From assembly GCF_001611555.1 (NCBI RefSeq), contig NZ_LSGP01000001.1, forward strand, positions 310,001 through 374,000: a DNA stretch of 64,000 nt. Direction: 5' to 3'. Source of the stretch: Anaerosporomusa subterranea (GTDB lineage: Bacteria; Bacillota; Negativicutes; Sporomusales; Acetonemataceae). A model generated the notes under the pieces. That model made no database searches and had not been told where the DNA came from. It saw only the letters and a list, made by a program, of their open reading frames with translations. This document shows, one piece after another, positions 53,031 to 62,294 of this stretch (positions are counted from its first letter, which is position 1; each line of letters begins with the position of its first letter). Both the position numbers and the translations under genes were made by a program.

Positions 53031-56000
53031 ATGAGTTATTTATTTGATTTTCTCAACCAGGACAAATCGTTTGCTCGGGCGACCGCCGCTTATGCGGCAG
53101 ATCGCTTTCAAACGATGATTTATGGGCTGAGCGGTTCGCCAAAGAGTGCATTGATTGCCCATGGCTTTACGTGCAGTCCGCGCGCAACTCTGCTGATTAC
53201 AGGATCGCAAGAGGCGGTCGAGCAATATCGGTTAGACTTTGAGACACTTTTACCAGGGGTGCCTGTTTGGGAATTGCCTGCCACCGATATTATTACCTTT
53301 TCGGCTGATGCCAAGAGTTTGGATTTGGCTGCAAAACGGATGCAGGTCCTAAGCGTTATGGCTACAGGCAAACCGGTGATTGTATTGGCAACTGGCGAGG
53401 CCGCGATGCAGAAGGTAATCCCACTAGCTGATTTCCTTAATAACCGCATTGTTTTGTCTGATTGCGGAGTGCTTGACCGGGATGAACTGTTGTCAACATT
53501 GGTTCGCTTTGGCTATGAACGGACTGATGAAGTGAATTCTGTCGGTCAATTTGCAGCCCGGGGCGGCATTATTGATGTGTTTCCACTGAATCGCGATTGG
53601 CCAGTACGATTGGAACTATTTGGCGACGAAGTGGATTCGTTACGTGAGTTCGATCCCCATACGCAGCGCTCCGTCAGTTCTGTCTCAACGGTCGAGGTTT
53701 TGCCAGTCATTGAGCCAGAACACAGTGGTAAGCTGACAGACCTATTTGCCTACCTGCCAGCTAAGGCAACAGTAATATTTGATGAGCCCTCACGGGTGAG
53801 AGAACAGCTGTCACGCTTAAGTCGCGAGAATCCAGCGATTAAAAAACAGGTTTGGGACTGGCAGAAGTTAGTCATTTCTGCTCAACAGCGCAACGTTCTT
53901 TATCTGTCTCTAATGGCGCAAAAGTCGCCTCATACTGAACCTGTTGAGATGATTAGTTGCACGATGCGCGGGATTGCCCCCTATCATCGGCAGATTGATT
54001 TATTGACAGAGGATCTGCGTGACTGGCAAGCAAAGGGAACTAGTGTGGTTATTTTTATGTCCTCACAGGAGAAGGCTGCCGCCTTCAGCCAGTCTCTGGC
54101 AGAGGAAGGCTTGACAGTGATTCTCGGCGGCGCGGACACGAAGCCGGTGCGGGGGGCAACGCTGATTATGCCTGGTGGTATCAGTGGCGGCTTCGAATTG
54201 TCGCATGCAAAGTCGGTGTGGCTGGCGGAAAAGGATATCTTCGGTCGTCAAAAGCTTAAGCGTCGCATGCGAATTGCTAAAGACAAGCAGATCCAATACT
54301 TTCGGGACATTAATATTGGTGACTATGTTGTGCACATCAACCACGGCATTGGCAAATATGTTGGGGTGGAGACTCTAGCTGTGGACGGAGTCCATAAAGA
54401 CTATCTGTTCATCCGCTATGCGGGTGAAGATAAGTTGTATTTACCAACCGACCAAGTGCACATGCTGCAAAAATACATTGGCTCTGAAGGTGAAGTTCCG
54501 CGTCTAAGCAAGATGGGAGGCAGCGACTGGCTAAAGGCTAAGACTAAGGCCAAGGCTGCAGTTGCTGATATTGCGAAAGAATTGTTGGCTTTATATGCAG
54601 AGCGACAGGTGGCTAAGGGGTTTGCGTTCCCGCCTGACACAACCTGGCAGGCTGAATTTGAGGAAGCATTTGCTTATGAGGAAACCCCAGACCAGTTGAC
54701 TGCTTTAGTTGAAGTAAAAGCAGATATGGAAAAGCCGCAACCTATGGACAGGCTGCTGTGTGGCGATGTTGGCTTTGGTAAAACTGAAGTGGCCATCAGA
54801 GCTGCGTTTAAAGCTGTCGTTGGCGGTAAACAAGTCGCTGTACTTGTTCCCACCACGGTGTTAGCGCAACAGCATTTCCAGACGTTTAGTGCTCGCTTTG
54901 CCGGATTTGGCCCAGTGGTCGATGTGATCAGCCGTTTTCGCAGCGCAAAACAACAAAAAGCGACGATCGCCAAACTGGCTGCCGGGCGAGTTGACATTCT
55001 CATCGGCACGCACCGCATACTGCAATCTGATGTGGCGTTTAAGGATTTGGGTCTGCTCATTGTTGATGAAGAACAGCGTTTCGGCGTTTCACAAAAGGAG
55101 CAACTGAAGCGGTGGAGAGCTGATGTCGATGTCCTGACACTAACCGCTACGCCGATTCCCCGCACTCTTCATATGTCACTATCGGGAACACGCGATATGA
55201 GTATTATCGAGACGCCGCCGGAAGACCGTTTCCCAGTCCAAACCTATGTTGTCGAGTATGAAGAAACCATTATTCGTGAGGCGCTGCGCCGCGAGCTAAA
55301 GCGTGGCGGACAGGCGTATTTCGTTTATAACCGGGTACAGACGATTGACAAAATGCATGAACACCTCAGTGAGATGTTGCCAGACGCGCGTATTCGTACA
55401 GCTCATGGACAGATGCCGGAAGAGCTGCTAGAACAAGTCATGTTTGAGTTTTACGAAGGCCAGTTTGATATCTTAGTATGTACCAGTATTATCGAGAATG
55501 GACTCGATGTGGCGAACGCTAACACGATGATTGTCTATGATGCTGACTTCTTTGGCTTATCCCAACTGTATCAGATGCGCGGCCGGGTTGGCCGGTCGCA
55601 CCGTATGGCATTTTCTTATTTTACTTATCGACGTGATAAAATATTGACTGAAGTGGCGGAAAAGCGCTTGCAGGCCATTAAAGAGTTTGCTGAGCTGGGT
55701 GCTGGATTTAAGATCGCGATGCGTGATCTCGAGATTCGGGGGGCTGGCAACCTCTTAGGCGCGCAGCAGCATGGACATATTGCCACCGTTGGTTTTGAAC
55801 TATACTGCCGACTGCTCGAAGAAGCTGTGCAGGAACTTAGGGGAGGCGGCCAAGTGATCGAAAAGCCGCCTGATCCAGTACTGGAGCTCAACACCGAGGC
55901 CTATCTTACCGGTGAATACATCGCCGACGCGATGCATAAAATGGAGATATATCAACGGATTGCTGCTATTCGTAATGAAGAACAAATTGTCGACTTAGTG

Positions 56001-56318
56001 GATGAACTGGTGGACCGGTTTGGCGATATGCCTGCCCCGGTACTGAATTTGTTGTCTGTGGCCAGAATCAAAAATTTGGCCCGGCTTTGTGGCATTCGTT
56101 CGCTGATCGAACGCAAAGATAGCTTAGAAATCCAGTTTACCGCGAATCCTAACGTCAATCCTAACGCGATTATGGACCTGAAGTCACGCTATCCTGGCCG
56201 TATTAGCCTGCTGCCCGGACCGCCGCAAAGCATCCGATTGAAGACGGCAAAACTAACGATGCCTGTGCTCGAATGGCTTGAAAAATTACTTGCTGCCATG
56301 TGTAATTTATCCCAGTAA
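53031..56318 (+). CDS. mfd: Transcription-repair coupling factor Mfd
   Basis: ATP-dependent translocase that removes stalled RNA polymerase and recruits UvrA. About 1095 residues: N-terminal UvrB-like region (GQFAARGGIIDVFPL), RNA polymerase interaction domain (GDYVVHINHGIGKYVGVETL), Walker A GDVGFGKTEVA, DEEQRFGV box and LTATPIPRTLHMSLSG, and the C-terminal UvrA-interaction region. ATG start preceded by GAGGTG; a GTG two codons earlier is possible. Head of the mfd-spoVT-yabM-mazG-hup run. Confidence 0.97.
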   Translation: MSYLFDFLNQDKSFARATAAYAADRFQTMIYGLSGSPKSALIAHGFTCSPRATLLITGSQEAVEQYRLDFETLLPGVPVWELPATDIITFSADAKSLDLAAKRMQVLSVMATGKPVIVLATGEAAMQKVIPLADFLNNRIVLSDCGVLDRDELLSTLVRFGYERTDEVNSVGQFAARGGIIDVFPLNRDWPVRLELFGDEVDSLREFDPHTQRSVSSVSTVEVLPVIEPEHSGKLTDLFAYLPAKATVIFDEPSRVREQLSRLSRENPAIKKQVWDWQKLVISAQQRNVLYLSLMAQKSPHTEPVEMISCTMRGIAPYHRQIDLLTEDLRDWQAKGTSVVIFMSSQEKAAAFSQSLAEEGLTVILGGADTKPVRGATLIMPGGISGGFELSHAKSVWLAEKDIFGRQKLKRRMRIAKDKQIQYFRDINIGDYVVHINHGIGKYVGVETLAVDGVHKDYLFIRYAGEDKLYLPTDQVHMLQKYIGSEGEVPRLSKMGGSDWLKAKTKAKAAVADIAKELLALYAERQVAKGFAFPPDTTWQAEFEEAFAYEETPDQLTALVEVKADMEKPQPMDRLLCGDVGFGKTEVAIRAAFKAVVGGKQVAVLVPTTVLAQQHFQTFSARFAGFGPVVDVISRFRSAKQQKATIAKLAAGRVDILIGTHRILQSDVAFKDLGLLIVDEEQRFGVSQKEQLKRWRADVDVLTLTATPIPRTLHMSLSGTRDMSIIETPPEDRFPVQTYVVEYEETIIREALRRELKRGGQAYFVYNRVQTIDKMHEHLSEMLPDARIRTAHGQMPEELLEQVMFEFYEGQFDILVCTSIIENGLDVANANTMIVYDADFFGLSQLYQMRGRVGRSHRMAFSYFTYRRDKILTEVAEKRLQAIKEFAELGAGFKIAMRDLEIRGAGNLLGAQQHGHIATVGFELYCRLLEEAVQELRGGGQVIEKPPDPVLELNTEAYLTGEYIADAMHKMEIYQRIAAIRNEEQIVDLVDELVDRFGDMPAPVLNLLSVARIKNLARLCGIRSLIERKDSLEIQFTANPNVNPNAIMDLKSRYPGRISLLPGPPQSIRLKTAKLTMPVLEWLEKLLAAMCNLSQ

Positions 56319-56345
56319 ATGGGTGATTTGAATCTGTGAGCAAAT

Positions 56346-56375
56346 GAATAAAACCCTCCGACGGGATATATACTA
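56346..56375 (+). promoter_or_regulatory. SigG-type promoter of spoVT
   Basis: GAATA (56346-56350) fits the SigG -35 consensus GHATR, and after exactly 18 bases TATACTA (56369-56375) fits the -10 consensus CATWHTA with one mismatch. B. subtilis spoVT is SigG-dependent. The start codon is about 45 bases downstream. Confidence 0.75.
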
Positions 56376-56418
56376 TCACTGAACACCTGTAAAAAACTGT
56401 AGAAAAGGGGGGATGCTG

Positions 56419-56988
56419 GTGAAAGCGACTGGAATTGTGAGAAGAATCGATGATCTGGGTAGAGTAGTTATTCCGAAAGAAATTAGGCGTACGATGCGGA
56501 TTCGCGAAGGTGATCCTTTGGAGATATACGTGGATCGCGAAGGCGAAGTCATTCTCAAGAAGTATTCGCCCGTTGGTGAGTTGGGCGATTTTGCTAAAGA
56601 ATATGCTGATTCATTGTTCGAAGCCGTCGGTCATATTATCTTGATTGCTGACCGAGACAATATAGTCGCCGTCGCTGGTGCGTCTAAGAAGGAATTTTTG
56701 AACAAACCAATTGGTCAAGTTGTAGAGAAGGTGATGGAAGACCGTAAAGCGGTTCTCATCAATAATCCCAACGAACGTAAAAATACAAAAAGCGGCTGCA
56801 TTATAGACTCAGATGATGATGAGCCGTGCAAGTTTACTGCCGAAGTTCTTGCTCCTATCGTGGTCGAAGGAGATGCCATCGGGGCCGTTATTATTTGCTC
56901 TCGTGAACCTAATACACAAATGGCTGAGATGGAGCAAAAACTTGCTGAAACAGCGGCAGGCTTCCTTGGGAAGCAGATGGCTCAATGA
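56419..56988 (+). CDS. spoVT: Stage V sporulation regulator SpoVT
   Basis: Forespore transcription factor that modulates SigG-dependent genes. N-terminal AbrB-type swapped-hairpin DNA-binding domain KATGIVRRIDDLGRVVIPKEIRR...GDPLEIYVDREGEVILKKYSP, then a GAF-like C-terminal domain (FEAVGHIILIADRDNIVAVAGAS...GDAIGAVIICSRE). 189 residues, close to the B. subtilis length. GTG start 8 bases after GGGGGG gives the family N terminus VKATG; an ATG two codons earlier is too close to the G-run. Confidence 0.97.
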   Translation: MKATGIVRRIDDLGRVVIPKEIRRTMRIREGDPLEIYVDREGEVILKKYSPVGELGDFAKEYADSLFEAVGHIILIADRDNIVAVAGASKKEFLNKPIGQVVEKVMEDRKAVLINNPNERKNTKSGCIIDSDDDEPCKFTAEVLAPIVVEGDAIGAVIICSREPNTQMAEMEQKLAETAAGFLGKQMAQ

Positions 56989-57017
56989 ATGCTGAGGTAA
57001 TGACGTAGCTTTGGAGC

Positions 57018-57048
57018 AAAGTAGCGGACAGGGAGTTCGCTACTTTTC
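57018..57048 (+). terminator. Terminator after spoVT
   Basis: AAAGTAGCG / CGCTACTTT 9-bp stem with an 11-base loop, then TC. Confidence 0.7.
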
Positions 57049-57201
57049 TATTGCCAGCTACTCGCGAGGATCAGGGTGTTGCATAACCGCATAGGGGAAA
57101 AGAATGGTAACGCTGACTCTATTCTGTTATAATAAGTGAGATATACGATGCCAATTGGTGCTAAAACCTTGGTATATTATGAGAGACAGATTTAGGAGAG
57201 G

Positions 57202-58812
57202 ATGACTCGATTGAGTAGGGATACATTCTTAAAAGGCGCACTGATCCTGACTGCGGCCGGCGTCATCGTCAAAGTGATTGGCTCGGTGAATCGGATATTG
57301 CTGTCGCGGTTGTTGGGCGGCGAAGGTATCGGGCTATACCAGATGGCTTACCCGATCTATCTCTTGGCTCTTAGCATATCATCAGCGGGAATTCCGATTG
57401 CTATCTCGATTATCGTCGCAGAAAAAATTGCTTTGCGGGATTATCGCGGTGCTAATCGCGTATTTCGCATTTCACTGGCCCTACTTGCTGTGACAGGCGT
57501 TGTTTTTACGATTCTCTTATATAACGGCGCTTCCTGGCTAATTGACCATCAATTTGTTCGCGATCCGCGTGCTTATTATGCAATTGCCGCATTGGCGCCA
57601 GCTATCTTCTTTGTTACTGTTTTATCCAGTTTTAGAGGCTACTTCCAGGGCATGCAGATGATGACTCCCACAGCGGTTTCCCAGATTGCTGAACAGCTTT
57701 TCCGTGTTGTCACCATGATCCTGTTTGCCTATCTGCTATTACCGCGGGGGCTTGAGTTTGCGGCTGCGGGCGCTAGTTTTGGCGCCGGTCCAGGCGCTGC
57801 GGCCGGTTTGCTGGTTCTGATTTACTTTTATTGGCGGTATCGTCCACGATTAAAGAGCAATATCGAGCACCAGCCTAGCGTCATCCAAGAATCCGGCTGG
57901 AGTATTATCCGTCGCATAGTGAGTCTTGCCCTGCCTGTTTCCCTTGCCAACATTATGATCCCGGTCGTTTCAAACATTGATCTGTTTATCGTGCCTGCCC
58001 GTCTGGAAGTTGCAGGTTATACAGTGGAGCAGGCAACCGAGCTGTTCGGTTATTTGACTGGTATGGCTGTACCGCTCGTCAATCTGGCGACTATTTTGAC
58101 CTCTTCCTTGGCTGCCAGCCTTGTGCCGGCTATTTCTGAAGCATATACACTGGGCGATCATGAGACAATATATCAACGCACTTCGACAGCGATGCGGATC
58201 GCCAATCTGATCACCATCCCCAGCTTCGCCGGCCTGTGTCTATTGGCTACGCCAATTTCGCAAATGCTTTACGGCACACCCAATGCGGGAACATCAATTG
58301 CTGTGATGGCCTTAGGGATCTTTCTACTGGGAGTGCATCAAGTCACAACCGGTGTTCTGCAGGGATTGGGCCATACTGCCATCCCGGTGGCCAATATGGT
58401 CATTTCAGCTGTGGTCAAAACCATTCTTAGCTGGGTACTAACCGCTATGCCGGCCTTTGGCATTATTGGTGCCGCTTGGGCGACGAACGCTGACTTTGGC
58501 GTTGCCGCTATCTTGAATGTTTATTTTGTCTATCGCTATGTCGGCTTTGGTATTGGTGTGAAAGACCTGTTGAAGATTGTGGCCGCCACTGCTGCCATGG
58601 GTGGGGCTGTTCTCTTGGCCTATGATCTGGTCATGTCGAAGACCCTGCATAATACTATTGCTACTCTCTCGTCGATCGTTATTGGCGGCGGCGTCTATGG
58701 TGCTGTGTTGCTGCTGGTGGGTGGTATTAGTGCTAGTGACATAGAACGTTTGCCGCGGGTCGGCAAATTTTTGGCTAAAATTATTCGAACATTGGGATTG
58801 TCGAGGCGATGA
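57202..58812 (+). CDS. SpoVB/YabM-like polysaccharide (lipid-linked) flippase
   Basis: 536-residue MOP-superfamily flippase with about 14 helices. FLKGALILTAAGVIVKVIGSVNRILLSRLLGGEGIGLYQMAYPIYLLAL is the family N-terminal block. Relatives are SpoVB, YtgP and YabM; the position after spoVT matches yabM of B. subtilis. The probable substrate is a lipid-linked cell-wall or spore-cortex precursor. ATG at 57202 is very close to AGGAGAGG; TTG at 57211 gives a spacing and N terminus (SRDTFLKG) closer to relatives. It overlaps mazG by four bases. Confidence 0.9.
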   Translation: MTRLSRDTFLKGALILTAAGVIVKVIGSVNRILLSRLLGGEGIGLYQMAYPIYLLALSISSAGIPIAISIIVAEKIALRDYRGANRVFRISLALLAVTGVVFTILLYNGASWLIDHQFVRDPRAYYAIAALAPAIFFVTVLSSFRGYFQGMQMMTPTAVSQIAEQLFRVVTMILFAYLLLPRGLEFAAAGASFGAGPGAAAGLLVLIYFYWRYRPRLKSNIEHQPSVIQESGWSIIRRIVSLALPVSLANIMIPVVSNIDLFIVPARLEVAGYTVEQATELFGYLTGMAVPLVNLATILTSSLAASLVPAISEAYTLGDHETIYQRTSTAMRIANLITIPSFAGLCLLATPISQMLYGTPNAGTSIAVMALGIFLLGVHQVTTGVLQGLGHTAIPVANMVISAVVKTILSWVLTAMPAFGIIGAAWATNADFGVAAILNVYFVYRYVGFGIGVKDLLKIVAATAAMGGAVLLAYDLVMSKTLHNTIATLSSIVIGGGVYGAVLLLVGGISASDIERLPRVGKFLAKIIRTLGLSRR

Positions 58813-58814
58813 AA

Positions 58815-60269
58815 ATGGATATCACCATCGTGGGATTAGGACCCGGTCCGCTGGCGCTGATTACGCTAGAAACCTTAGAAAAAATTCAGACAGCAGACGT
58901 GCTGCTGTTGCGCACCACCCGCCACCCGGCCGTAGCTGATTTGACGGCTAGGGGCATCAAATACCAGGAGTATGACCGTCTCTACGATGAATTGCCAACC
59001 TTTGACGCAGTTTATCAGGCCATAGCCACTGACGTGATTGATCGGGCGAGCCAGGGGCTGCGAGTCGTTTACGCCGTCCCCGGCAGTCCGTTAGTAGCTG
59101 AGAAGACGGTACCGCTAATCAGAGAACAAGCTGCCGCTGCTGGCATAACCACAAAAATCCTGCCAGCCATGAGCTTTCTCGACATGCTGTACGCTAGGCT
59201 TGGCATCGATCCGCAAAATGGGCTGACGATTATTGATGCAGCTGAGATTGCACGCTTGCCAGAGACGGATACAGCACTGATTGTCACTCAACTGTATAAT
59301 CGGCAAGTCGCATCAGACGCAAAATTATCGTTGATGGAGCTATTGCCTGATGATTATGAGGTATCTCTTTGCTTGCGCTTAGGACTGAATTCTGAGGTTG
59401 TCCGTAGGCTTCCTCTGTATGAACTGGATCGTCAACAAGATATTGATCATTTAACGACGTTATACGTTCCACCCTATCAGCGGCAGATTGAGACATTTAC
59501 CTTGAATCCATTGATTGATGTCATGGCACGTCTACGTTCACCAGGCGGTTGTGTCTGGGATATCGAACAGACCCATGCAAGCCTCAGACGCTATATCGTC
59601 GAAGAAGTATATGAAGTGCTTGAAGCCATCGATGAAGCGGATGGGGACAAGCTGTGCGAAGAACTGGGCGATCTATTGCTGCAAATTGTCTTTCATGCCC
59701 GTATGGCTGAAGAAACTGGCGTATTCAGCATGCAGGATGTTGTGCATACTGTTACTGAGAAGATGGTGCGCCGTCATCCACATGTATTTGGTGAAATTTC
59801 GGTGCGAGATGCTGCTGAAGTCATTGTCAACTGGGATAAGATCAAACAACAGGAGAAAGGCAGTGAGCGAACCTCTGTCCTCGACGGCATACCTAAGGGA
59901 TTGCCTAGTTTAATGTATGCCTATAAGTTACAGGCTAAGGCAGCTAAGGTAGGCTTTGATTGGACAGAAATCGACCCTGTCTGGGGGAAAATAGCCGAAG
60001 AATTGACAGAACTGCGTGAAGCGCTGGAAGCAAAAAATCTGGATTCGGCTGAAGCTGAACTTGGTGATGTACTTTTCTCTGTTATCAACCTAGCACGTAA
60101 ATACAACCTTGACGGCGAGATTGCCTTAAATCGTACCAACCGTAAGTTCGCCCAACGCTTCGGCTATATTGAGGCAAATCTTAAGGACAGAGGGCTCAAA
60201 TGGCGAGAATGTAGCTTAGCAGATCTTGACAAACTGTGGGAAAAAGCTAAACTAAAGCTACCAGAGTAG
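58815..60269 (+). CDS. mazG: MazG nucleotide pyrophosphohydrolase with N-terminal tetrapyrrole-methylase domain (YabN)
   Basis: About 484 residues. N-terminal methylase-like domain (ITIVGLGPGPLALITLETLEKI, VVYAVPGSPLVAEKTV) and two MazG domains: the first with LRSPGGCVWDIEQTHASLRRYIVEEVYEVLEAI and EELGDLLLQIVFHARMAEE, the second with EELTELREALE and AEAELGDVLFSVINLARKY. It hydrolyses NTPs, cleaning abnormal nucleotides. Two ATGs follow GAGG; the second has 8-base spacing and is used. Matches yabN in order after the flippase. Confidence 0.94.
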   Translation: MDITIVGLGPGPLALITLETLEKIQTADVLLLRTTRHPAVADLTARGIKYQEYDRLYDELPTFDAVYQAIATDVIDRASQGLRVVYAVPGSPLVAEKTVPLIREQAAAAGITTKILPAMSFLDMLYARLGIDPQNGLTIIDAAEIARLPETDTALIVTQLYNRQVASDAKLSLMELLPDDYEVSLCLRLGLNSEVVRRLPLYELDRQQDIDHLTTLYVPPYQRQIETFTLNPLIDVMARLRSPGGCVWDIEQTHASLRRYIVEEVYEVLEAIDEADGDKLCEELGDLLLQIVFHARMAEETGVFSMQDVVHTVTEKMVRRHPHVFGEISVRDAAEVIVNWDKIKQQEKGSERTSVLDGIPKGLPSLMYAYKLQAKAAKVGFDWTEIDPVWGKIAEELTELREALEAKNLDSAEAELGDVLFSVINLARKYNLDGEIALNRTNRKFAQRFGYIEANLKDRGLKWRECSLADLDKLWEKAKLKLPE

Positions 60270-60383
60270 GACTTTAGCAGGAAAAGTGCAGAAAAATGGT
60301 ATTTTTTTTCGAAAGGGGAAGGAATAAAAAGACAAGCAGCGAATTAAGCTAAACGTAACAATTAGCACAAGGAGGCAATATTT

Positions 60384-60659
60384 ATGAATAAGACAGAATT
60401 AGTTGCTAGCGTTGCCGAGAAGGCTGGTATGACCAAAAAGGATGCGGAAAAAGCTGTAAGTGCATTGCTTGATAGTGTTCAAGAAGCGCTTGCTCAGAAT
60501 GACAAAGTTCAATTGATCGGTTTTGGTACCTTTGAGACCAGAGAACGCGCCGCTAGAACAGGCCGCAATCCCCAAACCGGCAAAGAAATCAGCATTGAGG
60601 CTTCTAAGTCGCCAGTATTCAAAGCAGGTAAAGCTTTGAAAGACGCTATTAACAAGTAG
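60384..60659 (+). CDS. hup: Histone-like DNA-binding protein HU
   Basis: 91 residues; coats and bends [32 protein letters not shown] dimer half, [24 protein letters not shown] with the DNA-intercalating Pro arm, and [12 protein letters not shown] end. AAGGAGG precedes the ATG. Own terminator follows directly. Confidence 0.97.
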   Translation: MNKTELVASVAEKAGMTKKDAEKAVSALLDSVQEALAQNDKVQLIGFGTFETRERAARTGRNPQTGKEISIEASKSPVFKAGKALKDAINK

Positions 60660-60674
60660 TTTTTTTGGGATAGA

Positions 60675-60707
60675 AAAAGACCAGGTTGTGTTTCAACCTG
60701 GTCTTTT
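60675..60707 (+). terminator. Terminator of hup
   Basis: AAAAGACCAGGTTG / CAACCTGGTCTTTT stem with loop TGTTT. Confidence 0.92.
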
Positions 60708-60751
60708 CGGTATCTGGAAGCGCTAGTAAAATGTACGGGAGGGACGCCGCA

Positions 60752-61444
60752 ATGTCAGGTAAGATTTTAATTGTTGATGATGAATTATCGATTCGAGAAC
60801 TGATTAAATTCAATCTGGAAAAGGCGGGGTTTTCTGTACTCGAATGTGGTGACGGCGCCGAGGCTCTTCAACTAGTGAAAACCCAAAAGCCGGAGCTTCT
60901 AGTGCTTGATTTGATGCTGCCAGGCTTGGACGGAATCGAGGTATGCCGAAATCTTAAAAGTCACCGTGACACGTCAGGAATCCCAATCATCATGCTCACT
61001 GCGAAAAGTGATGAAATTGATAAAGTTATTGGTCTTGAGATGGGGGCAGATGATTATCTGACCAAACCGTTTAGCCCGCGCGAATTGATCGCTCGCGTCA
61101 AAGCCGTACTACGCCGCAGTCAGATGACCAGCGCACAAGAAGGTGAGCTTGCCATCGGGAAGCTGAGAATGAACTTCAGCCGCTATGAAGTCTTCCTTGG
61201 CAATGAAAAGCTGGAGTTAACGCCCAAGGAATACGAACTGCTCAAACTATTTGTGACAAATACCGGCAGAGTATTCAGTCGTGAAAAACTGCTGGAAAAG
61301 GTATGGGGCTATGAATATTTCGGCGATACCCGGACAGTGGACGTGCATGTACGTCATATTCGGGCAAAACTAGAACAGGATCCAGAAATTGCTGACGCGA
61401 TTGAAACTGTTCGCGGTGTGGGATATCGTATGCGAGAAATTTAA
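60752..61444 (+). CDS. phoP: Phosphate-responsive response regulator PhoP
   Basis: OmpR/PhoB-family activator, 230 residues. Receiver: ILIVDDELSIRELIKFNLEKAGF, LLVLDLMLPGLDGIEVCR (phospho-Asp), MLTAKSDEIDKVIGLEMGADDYLTKPFSPRELIAR. Winged helix: ELTPKEYELLKLFVTNTGRVFSREKLLEKVWGYEYFGDTRTVDVHVRHIRAKLE. ATG preceded by GGGAGGG; an upstream frame runs through the hup terminator and is rejected. Next gene is pstB behind PhoP boxes. The cognate kinase gene is not adjacent on this strand but converges from 64 kb. Confidence 0.9.
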   Translation: MSGKILIVDDELSIRELIKFNLEKAGFSVLECGDGAEALQLVKTQKPELLVLDLMLPGLDGIEVCRNLKSHRDTSGIPIIMLTAKSDEIDKVIGLEMGADDYLTKPFSPRELIARVKAVLRRSQMTSAQEGELAIGKLRMNFSRYEVFLGNEKLELTPKEYELLKLFVTNTGRVFSREKLLEKVWGYEYFGDTRTVDVHVRHIRAKLEQDPEIADAIETVRGVGYRMREI

Positions 61445-61495
61445 CAGAAATTTAACCTGTCTTTAACAAATAATTTAGGCTAAGCGTGGTATAGT
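61441..61495 (+). promoter_or_regulatory. Pho-box promoter of pstB-phoU
   Basis: TTAACA, TTAACC, TTAACA and TTTAGG stand at exact 11-base pitch (61441, 61452, 61463, 61474), the arrangement bound by PhoP dimers in Firmicutes. TATAGT at 61490-61495 is the -10. No -35 of SigA type is present, as expected for activated promoters. The first box contains the phoP stop codon. Confidence 0.9.
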
Positions 61496-61525
61496 ACCTG
61501 CAGAGACTGCCGCAGGAGGATCATA

Positions 61526-62281
61526 ATGGACGTAAAGATTCAGGTTAGTAAACTCAAATTGTATTATGGTGAGGCGCTTGCCCTCAAAAAGATATCGCTC
61601 GATGTTGAGAAAAATCACGTCCTGGCGCTAATCGGACCTTCCGGTTGCGGCAAATCAACGTTTCTCAGGACGCTGAACCGGATGAACGACCTTATTCCGG
61701 GTGTAAAGATTGAGGGCGACGTGCTCATCGATGGCGAAAACATCTATCATCCCAGCACAGATGTGGTTATGTTGCGCAAACGTGTAGGCATGGTTTTTCA
61801 GAGACCGAATCCGTTTCCAATGTCGATTTACGAAAACGTCGTTTATGGGCCGCGGATACACGGCCAGAGCGCCAAAAGCAAACTTGACGAAATTGTAGAG
61901 AAAAGCTTAACAGCAGCCGCGATTTGGGACGAGGTAAAGGACCGCCTGCGAAGCTCAGCCATGGGACTTTCCGGCGGACAGCAGCAACGGCTATGTATCG
62001 CTCGCCTATTGGCAGTCGAACCGGAAGTATTGCTGATGGATGAACCATGTTCGGCGCTTGATCCGATTTCGACCATGAAGATAGAAGAATTGATTACCGA
62101 ACTGAAAAAGAAGTACACGATTGTGGTGGTTACACATAACATGCAACAAGCCGCCCGCGTGTCTGACCACACCGCGTTTTTCCTAAACGGCGATTTGGTT
62201 GAGAACGGTAAAACGGACGCCATGTTCACCAGACCTCACGACAAACGCACCGAAGACTATATCACCGGTAGATTTGGTTAG
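61526..62281 (+). CDS. pstB: Phosphate ABC transporter ATP-binding protein PstB
   Basis: 251-residue ATPase of the high-affinity phosphate importer. Walker [40 protein letters not shown], signature [13 protein letters not shown], Walker [14 protein letters not shown] and [19 protein letters not shown] are all typical of PstB. GCAGGAGG before the ATG. pstS, pstC and pstA are not in the window, so the ATPase gene is split from the rest. phoU follows after 13 bases. Confidence 0.96.
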   Translation: MDVKIQVSKLKLYYGEALALKKISLDVEKNHVLALIGPSGCGKSTFLRTLNRMNDLIPGVKIEGDVLIDGENIYHPSTDVVMLRKRVGMVFQRPNPFPMSIYENVVYGPRIHGQSAKSKLDEIVEKSLTAAAIWDEVKDRLRSSAMGLSGGQQQRLCIARLLAVEPEVLLMDEPCSALDPISTMKIEELITELKKKYTIVVVTHNMQQAARVSDHTAFFLNGDLVENGKTDAMFTRPHDKRTEDYITGRFG

Positions 62282-62294
62282 AGGAGAGCGAAGA

